Assembly: GCA_963920705.1 (NCBI GenBank)
Contig: OY987225.1
Coordinates: 34,139,458 to 34,203,457 of the forward strand
Reading direction: 5' to 3'
Length of the DNA: 64,000 nt
Source of the DNA: Odiellus spinosus
Taxonomy: Eukaryota; Arthropoda; Arachnida; Opiliones; Phalangiidae
Shown: one piece after another, positions 23,221 to 34,185 of the stretch
Numbering within the stretch: the first letter of the stretch is position 1
Layout of the letters: the number at the start of each line of letters is the position of its first letter
The notes under the pieces: model-generated
What the model was told of the DNA's origin: nothing
The model's input: the letters and a program-made list of their open reading frames with translations, nothing else
Database searches by the model: none
Position numbers and translations under genes: made by a program

Positions 23221-24470
23221 TTAAATCTAATTTATAATATTGTTTCTCTAATATGAAATTAAAATCAATAAATATCCCTTATGGAATATTAGAATAGAAA
23301 TGTAATTTTCTGATAGAATCAAGACTAAGTTCAAAGTTCAGAGATACGTGGAGGATCAATTCTGCCCCCCCCCCTTCCATATAGATTCTAATTCGTTTAT
23401 GTACATTAACAATAGGCAATCGATCACGCACTTGGGTAGGCTATACGGGGGTGGAAGGGTTTCTGGGGCCAGAGGGATGGAACCAATCTAAGGGTCGTTT
23501 TAGGCCCCAACCCCCAAAAAGAAGAGAGGGAGTAAGGGAGCGGGAGGTAAGAAAGAAAATGTTATTCGTGTTATGGTATAAAGGAAATGAATAGACTAAA
23601 AGAAACCAGGCCATAAGAACCAACCCTTACCCCAACCCCAACCCCAACTCAAAACCCTAAGTAAGAAGAGACAATTTTGGGATTCGAACTTATCGTATCT
23701 AAAACACACGAAATATATAAAATTCTCGAGGTGTGACGTCAGTTTTACTTAATTTCAATACGTTCCCATTGAATAACCAAAGAAATCAACTTATCCAATC
23801 AAGAGAAAATCAAATAATTTGATTAAAAAAGGTCCTCCCTTTTATAATATAAATTATTCAATTTCATTCTCCCTTTATGGATTATCTAGAAGGAAATTTT
23901 TTCTTATAAATTAATTTCAATATATGGTAGCTTATTTTGAAGTTTAAATCTGATATTGGAAGAAAACTAAATATATTTTTATCTTATCTACATTCTTATA
24001 TAATGTATAATATGTCTGGGATTGGGGATGGGGGGGGGGGATATCACCCCACGCATTTTGGAAAAGAGGGGGTTTAGATTTTATTCTTCCTCATGGCGCT
24101 TCCTGGATGCTTGGGTCCGCGGGCATGACCATCACTCATCTCCGTGTCAGATCTATCTCCCCTCCATCTCAAAACCCTTCTTTTAGATATTTTCGCCTCT
24201 TATATAATATTTCGACCATTTTAGCCCCCACCCCCACCCTTCTTCCAAAGCTTAAAGGGATCACGAAACCTGGTTTCGAGAAATTCGAATTAAACTGTAC
24301 TTTTCCAGTTGATTTTACGCTAAGCCTAATTCGGGCCTAATTCCGTTTTAAAGTAAAGAACGTTTCAAGCGCGCGATTTGGCGCGAGCCTTGCCACGGTT
24401 ACATTCTGATGGAGCGTGCGCCTCCTCGAGAGCGCGCGAGAATCTTTAATTGGCTGTAACCTTAGATATA
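23221..24470. other. Intergenic sequence with CCCCAA repeats
   Basis: No gene is supported. ACCCCAACCCCAACCCCAAC lies at 23629-23648. A G11 run lies near 24030-24040, with C-rich sequence near 24220-24240. GGGATTCGAAC near 23680 resembles a tRNA T-arm on the minus strand, but no cloverleaf can be built. Confidence 0.5.
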
Positions 24471-24473
24471 TAA

Positions 24474-24725
24474 AAATGAACTAGATTCACAACGCTACCA
24501 AAGTCACGCGCCAAAAATGTCAGGAATAGAAAATATTTTCACGCGCTAATGCTCGCCTTTGACTCTACAAATGTCACGCGCCAGAAATGTCAGGAATATA
24601 AAATATTCGCACGCGCTTATTCTCGCCTTTGACTGTACAAATGTCACGCGCCAGAAATGTCAGGAATAGAAAATATTTGCACGCACTAATGCTCGCCTTT
24701 GACTGTACAGATGTCACGCGTGTGA
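24474..24725 (-). repeat. 70-bp GCGCGTGA repeat, locus 2 (inverted)
   Basis: Three 70-bp units in reverse orientation: CACGCGCC at 24505, 24575 and 24645, with a partial boundary at 24715. On the plus strand each reads TGTCAGGAATAGAAAATATT, TTCACGCGCTAATGCTCGCC, TTTGACTGTACAAATGTCAC. The flank at 24474-24504 (AATGAACTAGATTCACAACG) is the inverse of the right flank of locus 1. No coding capacity. Confidence 0.88.
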
Positions 24726-24729
24726 AATT

Positions 24730-26260
24730 TGGAGATTTGTATCAAATAATCTGGTCCAACTAAATTAAGAAAAACTGGTCCAGTTTGAAAATAAAACAAG
24801 TTTCCTAGTCCCTTTCAAACCCAAACTAAACCTCCTCCCCAAAACCCAGAGCTCTATCTTTCATACGTTTCCACGTTTACAGAATATAAAAAGCTTTAGC
24901 GTATTGATACGCCATGTTAAACGTATAATACAAAAAAGTAGTTCGTTAAAATATACGAAAACAATATTTTGATGGAACCTCATCATCGAAAAAGGGATGG
25001 CCATTTTTCTAGCCCCCAAAAACCAGTCTTTAAAATCCTATCTTATCTCTCTCTCGGGGGGGTAACGAAAGGGGAGAGTGTTAGCTTTCTCTGGACACTA
25101 TATAATGGTCAGTTAAAAGAGTCGTTCAAGGTGGGACTCCGAATGAAGCTAAAGGCAATATAACGATTATAAAGAAACGCATTTATCACGTGATCTGTTA
25201 TATTAAAGGGAGAATGTAATCTTATCGTTTAAATAGGCATAATTCAACAGATAAAAATTACAAAGAAATATTTAACTAGAAATAAATTTAAAACTTAGCT
25301 CGAAAATAGGCTTCGTATTGATCGAAGTCTTACGGGGATCTCGCCTTAAAGACGAGGCCTTTTCTCATTGGTCGACGACTCTCCAATGCGATTAAATAAA
25401 ATGCTAAGCCTATTTTAATGGTAATTTTTAAATTGATTTCTAGTTTAATCTTTTAGGCCTATATGGAATTAAATCACACTTAAATTTAAATGTTTAACTT
25501 ATGTTAAGACGACGGAAGATGGTTGGCCCTCTTTTTTTGGGTGGCAGCCATTTTGTAATACCTTTTTTTACCTGTAAGTTCCAATAGTAACTGGTTTGAA
25601 ATAAAAAAGGTGGAACAATAAAGTCGAAATACGCGAAGGGGCCTGGATCCCAACGGACTTGAACTTTCTCTCGAATCTATGCGCCTTACCCCAACCCCTG
25701 TACCCCTCATGGGGTTTACCTACAAAGAAAACTAAAGGAAGGAGGGGGTGAAATCCCCCGGGGGATTGGCATAGAGAGAGAGAGAGAGTGGTAAAAAATA
25801 AGTCAACTCGAAAAACCTAAAAAGTCGATTTCTTTAAAGTACAATTCTTAAACGCTTTTAAGACTCCTTTTCAAATCAACGAATTTCACCTAAGAGACGT
25901 GACGTTCTACTAACTTACAATCTTGCAAGGAACTCAATATTTTATTACAAAATCCTAGTTTTCTATAGGAATTTTAGGTCTTTCTAAAGTGTTACTGAAG
26001 TCTAAGACTCATACGCGCTGTATATAGAACCCTCCCCCCTTTTATAAGTTTCGCCCCCCAACCTCTTCGAACCCAAAACCTCTCGACAATCCACCGTTTT
26101 TTGAAACAAATGATCGCGTGGCTAAATTTATATACTTGAATTTCCTTTCTATACACTTTAAAAATGTCCAACTTACATATGACAGTAACAATCTTAAAAG
26201 GGACTAGATTCAGATAGAAATATCTTTAATTTACTAGTTTATTACATGTATCGTAATTTA
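24730..26260. other. Intergenic sequence
   Basis: No gene is recognisable. It has a short GA microsatellite near 25770-25789, C/G-rich patches near 25680-25765, and scattered AT-rich sequence. Open frames up to 68 codons have no domain. Confidence 0.5.
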
Positions 26261-26269
26261 TATTTAGTA

Positions 26270-26400
26270 ATTTAATTGGTTATATTTAAATTTATCAAAT
26301 TAATTGGTTATATTTATATTTATTAACTTAATTGGATATATTTATATTTATTAATTGAATTGGATATATTTATATTTATTATTTAATCGCTTATATTTAT
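26270..26400. repeat. 28-bp AT-rich tandem repeat
   Basis: Four to five units containing ATTGG(T/A)TATATTTATATTTAT, with ATTGG at 26275, 26303, 26331 and 26359, a regular 28-bp period. The last unit is degenerate. Confidence 0.85.
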
Positions 26401-26880
26401 TATTTAAATTATAAAATATGATTATTTTAAGTTTTGAAATATTTGTTCCAGCAACCTTTTAAGAGTTTTCGAGAGTGTTTTAATAAGAAAAAAATATTGC
26501 GCGTAGAAATTACAGCTGCCTAAGGGAGCTGATACATGGGCGAGTCTTGCTAACGTGTAAAAACTATTCTTCATATTGCAAATCCCTGACCGTTAAGAAA
26601 CGCTATAGAAGACGAGAGAAGGTGGCTATCGTAGGGCTATTCATTTATCTTGGTGTATCCGGGACTCGCGCGAATGGCGCGAAATCATTTTTTCTCATTG
26701 CCGAGCGGGCAAGAGTCAGCCAACGAAGATTTCGGATTTTCACACCCCTCGGGTTACGTTATATATAGTAAAGTAAATCCAAGTCACGACCAATTTGAGT
26801 TTGCAGTTCGTACAAAGCTATTTACCTTTACAAAAAAATAAGGAGAACATACATTCGAGCGCGATGAAAACTTAAATTAA
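26401..26880. other. Intergenic sequence
   Basis: No supported gene. Two overlapping open frames of 63-73 codons at 26547-26841 lie in different frames and have no motif. Confidence 0.4.
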
Positions 26881-27400
26881 ATGCTACAGAATCAGTTAAA
26901 ATTTACAATACGTAGGAAGGTTGACTCCACTTCATCCCTTTGTTATAAAATAGTTAAATTAAATGGGATAAATCATTGCACGCGCTGCAAATTCAAAATG
27001 ATTCGGTATCTTTAAGCTCGTGATGGCGAGCGCGCGCTTTTGTATTAAATACTAAAGAATCAGTTCGAATTTACAGTACAATGGAAGGTAGACTCCTCTT
27101 CCATCTCTTTGTTATAAAATATCTAAATAAAATGGGATAAATCATTGCACGCGCTGAAAATTCAAATTGATTATGTTTCTATGGTATCTCGTGATGTTGT
27201 TCGCGCGCGCGCATTTGTGTTAAATATAGCCCAATATAGAATTAATACGTACAAAGCTGGTCTCCTCTGGTTTATCAATAAAAATTAAAGATAACAAGGC
27301 TTTACGCGTGTTGCCAACATGATTTAAATGATTCCGCTATTTCATTTTAATTTTTGATTATGCTCGTAAGATGGCGCGAGAGTGTCCTAGTAAAATAATT
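26881..27400. repeat. ~169-bp degenerate repeat with CATTGCACGCGCTG
   Basis: Two well-matched units and a third diverged one. GGGATAAATCATTGCACGCG lies at 26965 and 27134 (169 bp apart). Each unit has CAGTT(A/C)(A/G)AATTTACA, GGTTGACTCC or GGTAGACTCC, TTTGTTATAAAAT, GGGATAAATCATTGCACGCG and CTCGTGATG with GCGCGCGC. The third copy keeps CTCCTCTGG and ACGCGTGTTG. Similar fragments (CACGCGCTGAAA) appear at 52677 and 52900, so this is an old dispersed family. Confidence 0.75.
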
Positions 27401-28540
27401 AAGTTTTAAATAAATTTGCGTAATACGTTAAGATGATATTAAAATTTTTACAGCCTTAAGCTATAAAGTTTAAACTTCTAACACGTTTCTTCCCCAAAAT
27501 TTTGGTCTAAAACTTGCCACTATAACTTTTACGCGGAGCTAGTACCCTTCGCGGGAGTAGAAAAATACTTAAAAATCTTTTTTTCATATAAAAAACTTAT
27601 TGTGAATCGGATCTATGGGTGTTATATATGACTTAAGTTAACCAATCAGAGTTTTCAATATCTACAAAGCTACGTACCCCTGACGTACTTACTAAAAGTA
27701 ACGAGGGTTAAAATAGGAACTAGTATAAAATATAAAATGAAATTTAGACCAGAATCTGACCTAACTGTACGTACTCGCGGTACAGGGGTGATATCTAAAG
27801 AAAAATACCACGGTTCCCTTTTCTCTAGCTAATGCTTTTAAAGAGGAGAGTCGTATAGACCCCTCGAACCCCCTAAAACCCCCGACTCTCCTTATTTTGC
27901 GGGAAAGATTGTTTTTTATTTCACTTTCCAACTATTTTGTTCTCCTCGGGTACTGGCTTAAAATTGGGGGGGTTCTACCCCCTATAACCTTCCACTAAGG
28001 ACAAGGGACTGAGAAAGGGACGGGGGAGGAAGAGATTTCGACTTTATCCTGACCCCCACCACGCAACCCTCACCCATCAAGAGAAAAAAGCTTTCTTAAT
28101 GGAAAATGTATGGTTCGCCTTTTTTATGAAAAAAATAAAATGAAAAAGAATCTAAAAAAAAAGAAAAGAAAAAAGTCTTTATTATTTTTAAAAACTTACT
28201 CCCTCTCTCTCTGAAGTGTAGGTGCCACGACGCCAAAGCTTAGTTCGCTTTGATACTTGAGGCATCTCGATAATAAGCATGAAGCCTTGGCTTTTAATTA
28301 AATTTAGATAGACTTCGATATATCTTGAAAATATTTTTCATCAATTAATGTTATGATGGTTAATAAAGTCCTCAAATAATCTTCAATGTAGGTTTGATCA
28401 TGAATTTTAATCTTAATTGTGACAGTTTACCTTTATATAATTATACCAATTTAATTATTTTATTCGGTTAATATTATTCTAAATATTAAATTTAAAAATT
28501 TAATGTATCATTTAATTTCTTCCTTAAATATAAAAATTAA
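27401..28540. other. Intergenic sequence
   Basis: No gene is recognisable. GAAGCCTTGGCTTTT near 28281 is another copy of the dispersed motif. G/C-rich patches lie near 27966-28030 and an A-rich stretch near 28130-28170. Confidence 0.5.
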
Positions 28541-28549
28541 TACAATTGG

Positions 28550-28975
28550 ATTTAATCTTTAATAAATTTAAATAATTTCGAATATAATATTTAATAAATT
28601 TAAATAATTTCGAATATAATATTTAATAAATTTAATTAATTTTGAATATAATATTTAATAAATTTAATTAATTTTTAATATAATATTTAATAAATTTAAT
28701 TAATTTTGAATATAATATTTAATAAATTTAATTAATTTTTAATATAATATTTAATAAATTTAATTAATTTTGAATATAATATTTAATAAATTTAAATAAT
28801 TTTTAATATAATATTTAATAAATTTAATTAATTTTGAATATAATATTTAATAAATTTAATTAATTTTGAATATAATATTTAATAAATTTAAATAATTTTG
28901 AATATAATATTTAATAAATTTAATTTTGAATATAATGTTAAATAAATTATTTATTTTTGAATATAATATTTCTCT
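28550..28975. repeat. 32-bp AT-only minisatellite
   Basis: About thirteen units of AATATAATATTTAATAAATT, then TAATTAATTTTG, with a 32-bp period (for example 28621 to 28653). G appears almost only at a GAATATAAT position. Alternating TTTTG and TTTTT variants suggest a two-unit amplification step. Confidence 0.92.
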
Positions 28976-29017
28976 AATAAATTACACAAATTAGTGTGTT
29001 TTACATTAATTAAAGTC

Positions 29018-29140
29018 AACTTTGAAGGGGCAAAGATCCCCATATATTTTCAAAAAGCGCCTGTAATAGTGTTTCAACCCTAGCGCATTAATGTCGTTTG
29101 GCGAGTCGAACAAGCGGGGGTAAAAATACCCTAAAATTTC
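29018..29140 (+). repeat. Dispersed GCCCCTGTA repeat, copy 3
   Basis: Contains GGGGCAAAGATCCCCATATA, then TTTTCAAAAAGCGCCTGTAA, then TAGTGTTTCAACCC. It aligns with the 44904 copy from its first base. GCGGGGGTAAAAATACCC near 29115 resembles the distal end of the 44904 copy. Confidence 0.65.
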
Positions 29141-29600
29141 TTACTCGAACCAGACGAATTGGTTCAACTTGCAATAGCATCCTTCTTGTATTCCCATCCC
29201 CTTTTTTAACCCCCCCCCCTTGAAGTTTTCTCTATTGTCCGTCTAATATCATAGAAACAATAGCGTTAAAGACGGGGAAGAAAAGATAGGAGCTTAAACT
29301 TTTATTTTTCCTTACTTACGAACCCTATTGGTTCTAAATCGATGAACGAATCGGAGTCTGACCTCATCGTGGAGGGTCTTCTTTCGGTTACCATGGAAAC
29401 AGAGTCCAAATCACCCCAATGCCACAATATTCGTATGCACAAAATCCAAACCCCTGGGTTTCCACCATCCCCACCCCCAACGGTCTCTAACTCGCTCGCT
29501 CGCTCGATCTAGAAAGGTGGGGGCTATTGGGGAAAGTTATATATGTATTAAATATCCTATATTAAAAACAGTCTTACTTTGATTTAAAGTGATTCTGTCA
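29141..29600. other. Unique intergenic sequence
   Basis: No gene is seen. It has a C-run near 29210-29219 and CTCGCTCGCTCGCTCG near 29490. Confidence 0.45.
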
Positions 29601-29609
29601 CGAATTTTT

Positions 29610-29945
29610 AACACGAACTCCAAATGGAAATTGAGTACGATTTACGGAAAGATCGTTAAAAATGATTTAAAAAATATATACATATGTCATAGAATAAAAT
29701 TACAGTGACAGTAAAAATACATATTTTATAATCGCCATTTTCTGAATTTTGTAAAATCAAAATTCCAGGCGATACTACGTCATCGCTTTATGGTCACGTG
29801 ATTTCGTTATTGTATAGAGCTAACAGTTGATTCTCGTACGTTCTGGCACCAGTGATATGGTCGCTTTCACGCGGTCTTTCTCGTAAAAGTACTTAATCCA
29901 GATCAAGTCAACTACTTCCAGAAATAATCCGCGTCATATACTAAC
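29610..29945 (+). repeat. Dispersed CACGTG/TACGTCAT repeat family, copy B
   Basis: One of the most complete copies. From AACTCCAAATGGAAATTGAG at 29615, through TTTACGGAAAGATCG, the TATATACATA block, TTACAGTGACAGTAAAAATA, ATACTACGTCATCG, GGTCACGTGATTTCG and ACAGTTGATTCTCG, to CGCTTTCACGCGGTCTTTCT, GTAAAAGTACTTAATCCAGA and TCATATACTAAC. This extends the family to about 330 bp. No open frame. Confidence 0.85.
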
Positions 29946-29964
29946 TAAAAAGTGAAAGTCTCAC

Positions 29965-30260
29965 TTTAAAAAGTTACAAGCTTGAAGGTAACTTAAATTC
30001 ATATAAGGAAAAATAGGTTTAAAATGTGATTTTGGTGACTTTTTAGATTGTAAGAGAGCTCTGAATCTTTGCTACGAGTTATAACCTTAAAAAAGATTTA
30101 AATTCGTATTGGAAATACGTTTGTATGGCGATTTTAGTTACTTCTAAGATTGAAACTTCATATACCGAGTTACAATGTTAAAATGATTAAATTTCGTATT
30201 GTAAATACGGATTTTTAATATGAAATTGGTTTCTTTTAAGATTGCAACTTCATATATAAT
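29965..30260. repeat. Degenerate ~95-105-bp tandem repeat
   Basis: Three diverged units marked by AGATTG at 30045, 30147 and 30239, each followed by (A/C)A(A/C)CTTCATATA or similar, then GAGTTA(C/T)AA, AAATTCGTATTG and AAATACG. They directly follow the dispersed element at 29610-29945. Confidence 0.65.
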
Positions 30261-30728
30261 ATAAATATATGTATTTATAGTATTCTTCTATATCTTACTG
30301 CCCTTTGGATCAGGATTTTGGTGGGGAAGGAATTTGGCTTTGGATTTTTTTAGGGGGGGGATTTTCGAAGTATACTTTACATTGGGGGGATTGAAGGTTG
30401 GGGGTTTAGCCCCCCATCTCTTGGCCGCGTCAAAGTTGTCAATAGCAACGCTTTTTTAATAACGAGCTCTGGCTGGAATATTTTTTGGGTCCCCAGTTTT
30501 CATTTTTTTTTTTTTTTGTTTTCACGCTCTAAAGGTTTCCATTTTTGAGGGCAAGAATATGAGAAAAACTTTTTTCCCTCCTATCTTGACAAGAAACTAG
30601 AGGCGTGATTATCTATAAGAAGAGATATTGGAAATTTCGAACCTAAAATGTAACGTTTCTTTGAAATTATTTTGTAGAAATAATTTTAATTGGTGCTTAC
30701 TTTATCTTCATTAGTATTAGGGCTTATT

Positions 30729-30823
30729 ATATAGCAGACGACATAACTCTCGTTATATTACGTCAGAAACTACGTTTTAATATGATTGGTTGCTTGATAT
30801 ATTCATATAGCAGACGACATTTA
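30729..30823 (+). repeat. Two GCAGACGAC boxes, 76 bp apart
   Basis: The word TATAGCAGACGACAT occurs twice (GCAGACG at 30734 and 30810). The DNA between differs apart from AT-rich composition. This is the smallest of the four GCAGACGA loci. Confidence 0.75.
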
Positions 30824-31442
30824 TACAAATGAACATTACACGTTCGTAGTATTCTTTACAATAAAAGTTAAGCCTAATTTGATTTAAAATTAGGCTTAAC
30901 ACTCGTAATTCTAACAATACGTATTGGTTCAGTTAAGGATTCCGAATCTAAAGTATGTTAGGTTAGATTGAAATTGAATTAGAAAAACATTTCATTTCAA
31001 CCTTAATTAAATTCTATTCAATCTTACTTCCTGAACAAATCATATTCTGTTCAACAACAAAAAGCGAATATTTAAAACTACAATTCAATAACACTAAATC
31101 TATTTCATTTATAGCTTCCATCGTAGTAAATCGATCTCCCTGAACAAAGAATGAAAGCGCGCGCGTAAAAGATTAAATAAAAAATAGGCGCGAGCTTTTT
31201 TGGACATGGCCAATTTAAGTCGCGTTTTCACGCGCAAAATTTTTAATCTCAACTTTAAATAACCTGGGGTATTTTTCAAATTCTTACGATTAAATTCGGA
31301 AAGGCTCGAAATCAATTTATCGGGGGCAAATCGATTCGGCAGTTGTCTACTTTAACAGAAAAATTTATGATTTAATTTCAAATATTCTTGACGTTTTTTA
31401 GGACATGAAAACTGACCTTATTATAAAAAACGGAAAATAAAA

Positions 31443-31466
31443 TCACGTGACGATCAGAGCTCTCGC

Positions 31467-31501
<35 letters not shown>

Positions 31502-31526
31502 ATGTCCGCCCAAGTCCGTCACGTGA
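31443..31526. repeat. Poly-T(32) between inverted TCACGTGACG words
   Basis: T32 lies at 31469-31500. TCACGTGACG at 31443-31452 and its reverse complement CGTCACGTGA at 31517-31526 flank it. On the minus strand this is a long A-tract that could be a retroposon tail. The GC-rich segment to its right (31501-31680) ends at an A-rich tract (31683-31706), but no Pol III promoter boxes or target duplication are convincing. Confidence 0.6.
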
Positions 31527-31934
31527 AAGAGCGCGTGGATGGTCATCAAAGTTTTATGGTCAACGGCGGGCGCGTGCATTCACGCCCAAATAAAGAGCAT
31601 CTAAGTGAGCTAGTGATCTATCCAGCGCACCGCGGCCAAGAGAGCGATGGACACGCTCTATAATATTAGTATCTTTAAACGAAAAAAGAAAAAAAAAAAA
31701 AAAAAAACTAAAAGAGTCCATAACAGAGAGTGAAAGGACATCACTGTCTATAATGTGATTGGGTGGGGCGACCGACCAAGGTCCATTCTCGTTAAACGCT
31801 CGCCTTAAATGGTCAACACGCTATCGTCAGAGAGAAACTATACTATTAACGTTATTACGCTTTAAGCTATTTTTCATCTATTTACAGAAATTTATATAGA
31901 AGGAATAGAAGATTACTATTTATTATCAGAGGCT

Positions 31935-32066
31935 GTTACTGAAATTGAGTAGAATTTTCGGAAAAATAGTTAAAAAACGATTCGAAATATATATACATTT
32001 GTCATAGAACAAAATTACAGCGACATTAAAAATTAATATTTTATAATTGCCTTTTTTGAAATTATT
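31935..32066 (+). repeat. Dispersed CACGTG/TACGTCAT family, copy C (5' part only)
   Basis: Matches only the first half of the family: GAAATTGAGTAGAATTTTCG, GAAAAATAGTTAAAAAACGA, TTCGAAATATATATACA, GTCATAGAACAAAATTACAG and CATTAAAAATTAATATTTTA. It stops before the ACGTCAT and CACGTG blocks, so it is truncated. Confidence 0.75.
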
Positions 32067-32094
32067 CTACAGCCCACGGATTGATTCTCAATAT

Positions 32095-32575
32095 TTCAGA
32101 AATATTAGTTGTTTAAATTAGCAAATTTTAAACATAAAATGCGCTGTAATTACTAATTATTTAAAGCAATTAGTAATAATTAATATTATTACAATAAAGC
32201 CAGAATATACTTAAACATTAATTAGTATTTAATTACCCTCATTAAGGCCTATCTTTTAATCTATTTTAAATACGAAAACACGAGTAATTGTCTCAAATAT
32301 ATTAATTATCAGGTTGTAGTTAATGAACTAAATTTAAATACATTAATATTTAACAGTAACCCCTTCAATATGTCTGGTAATTTCACGCAGTTATTAAGTT
32401 AGGAAAGTTTAAACGTCAAATACGCCGTAATTACTATATAAATATAAAGTGATTAGTAATAATTAAAATGATTACGACAAAACTCGACTATACTTAACGT
32501 TAATTAGTGTTTAATTAGCCTCATTAAGGGTTTATCTTTCAAAGCTATATTGAATATATAGCGTAAAGTACGCAT
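32095..32575. repeat. ~281-bp degenerate tandem duplication
   Basis: Two diverged copies: GCGCTGTAATTACTAATT at 32141 corresponds to CGCCGTAATTACTATAT at 32423. Both continue with ATTAGTAATAATTAA, ATATACTTAA or CTATACTTAA, CATTAATTAG or GTTAATTAG, and CCTCATTAAGG. The second copy runs into unique, more GC-rich sequence. Confidence 0.75.
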
Positions 32576-33840
32576 CCATATCATTAGTCTAAAAAGGAGA
32601 TCGGCTTCGCGGAAATTCTCGCTAGGCAGATGAAGCGCGCGCGGCGTTGGCGCGGGTGGGCGACGCCCCTTTTCTTTAGTCAGTCGCTGGGGCGCTGAAC
32701 TAGGGCGGCTAATTTTAAGACTCGAGCTATAGATAGAAAAGAGAGAAGGGAAGGGTTCCACCTTCTAACGCGCGCCCTCGCGCAAATGGCTCTCGTCCAA
32801 TCAGTGGCCTTATTCTGCATGCGCGCGAGACTCCATATACAATCTCATCATCCGGAGCGCGCGCTACCTCGACTCCACCTCGAGAAAGAGAAAATTTACC
32901 TCCTACCCCACCTCTCCCACCACCCTATCCCTTCCATTACTTCTACTTTCCCGCCAAAAAAAGTGGTAAAAAATTCCTATCCTATATATATATAAAGACA
33001 GAAATTAGCATGCGCGCGCGCGCTCTCCTCTTTAGATCTCGCGCCATTTTTTTCATTCGCGCGCTCGCTCGTTCGCTTTTAACCCGAGCGCGAGACATTT
33101 CTTCATTCGCGGTATTCAACACTAATAAAGGCGGGGGAAAAATAGATATCGCCATATTTTAAAGACGGAGATAATAGGGAAAGTAGATTTCTAGGTATTG
33201 AATATTCGGATTGCCCGTAACTACGCGAAACTCCGAGCGGATAACGAGGCATCTCTCTCTTCTTTCTCCGCTCTTGGGCTTCTAAATTCCATCCCTTCTT
33301 CTTCCTCAACTTCTCTCCCTATCTTATTTCTAGCCCCCCTACTCCCCCCTACTCCCCCCTACTCCCCCCGACCCCCCAGTTCGCCGTTACTCTGCGTAAT
33401 GTCGTCTTTGCCTTTTTCTCCCGGACTTCGAAGCCGCCATTAGGAAAACGAGAGAACGGAGGAGAGGGTGATGGGGTGGGAGAAGAAAAAAAAAAAAAAA
33501 GGCCCAAGGAAAAATTCTACAGATGAACTTCTTCGATCTCGGGGCATCTTCCAGCCTAGGCTCCCATATTGTAAGACCGCCTCTACCTATAGCTGATTAC
33601 CTAAAAAGGGGACTTCTTTTTTTGCCAAAAAAATAAACGAAAGAACGAACGAACCAAAAAAAATATCTTAGGCGAAGTATAACGAATGAAGTTTATACGG
33701 ATCTGTTCGCACTTGATAAATTTTTGGTTAATTTTAAAAAGACCACAATTACGTTTAATTAAAACTATCTACATATTAATTATTTATTATCGTTAAATTT
33801 AAATAATTAAACAACGGGAGCTAACTAGAATTGCTAATAT
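32576..33840. other. Intergenic GC/CpG-rich stretch with C-tract
   Basis: CpG-rich, with GCGCGC words at 32636-32650, 32770-32860 and 33010-33090. TATATATATAAAG at 32984-32995 could serve as a TATA box, but no gene follows it. A C-tract with repeated CTACTCCCCC lies at 33338-33388. Open frames up to 85 codons read through low-complexity sequence. A promoter here is possible but not supported. Confidence 0.5.
33338..33388 (-). other. G-quadruplex-capable tract (C-rich on plus strand)
   Basis: Five C-runs of at least six bases, separated by TACT or GA, lie within 51 bp. On the minus strand this is a G-tract series with short loops, fitting a very stable quadruplex; the plus strand could form an i-motif. 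The inner unit CCCCCCTACT repeats three times, so it is also a 10-bp minisatellite. Confidence 0.8.
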
Positions 33841-34185
33841 TTTCGTTAATTGACTAAATGTTTCGTTAATCTACAAAAAGTTTCGTTAATCTACTAAAAC
33901 TTTCGTTAATCTACTAAATATTTCGTTAATCTACTAAATATTTCGTTAATCTACTAAATATTTCGTTAATCTACTAAATATTTCGTTAATCTACTAAATA
34001 TTTCGTTAATCTACTAAATATTTCGTTAATCTACTAAATATTTCGTTAATCTACAAAAACTTTCGTTAATCTACTAAATATTTCGTTAATCTACAAAAAC
34101 TTTCGTTAATCTACTCAATTTTTCGATAATCTACAAAATGTTGCGTTAATCTACAAAATTTCTCGTTAATCTACTAAATTTTTGG
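33841..34185. repeat. 20-bp minisatellite TTTCGTTAATCTACTAAATA
   Basis: About seventeen 20-bp units. Eight central ones are identical; edge units carry ACAAAAAC, ACAAAATG or GACTAAATG variants. This pattern of homogeneous centre and diverged edges is typical of unequal exchange. Confidence 0.95.

Larger units (their letters stand above)
30261..31930. other. Intergenic sequence
   Basis: No gene is supported. It includes GGGGGGG patches near 30350-30420, a T15 run near 30502, two TATAGCAGACGACAT boxes at 30731 and 30807 (listed separately), an inverted TAAGCCTAATT/AATTAGGCTTA pair at 30869-30899, and a 32-base poly-T (listed separately). An arginine/leucine-rich minus-strand frame of 68 codons at 31109-31315 has no motif. 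Confidence 0.5.

Noticed and set aside
23629-23648. Interstitial telomere made of CCCCAA
   Set aside because: Only about three units, in a region generally rich in C-runs; too short to claim telomeric origin.
23670-23700. Possible tRNA T-arm (GTTCGAATCCC on the minus strand)
   Set aside because: The flanking stem does not pair and no D-arm or anticodon arm is found at proper spacing.
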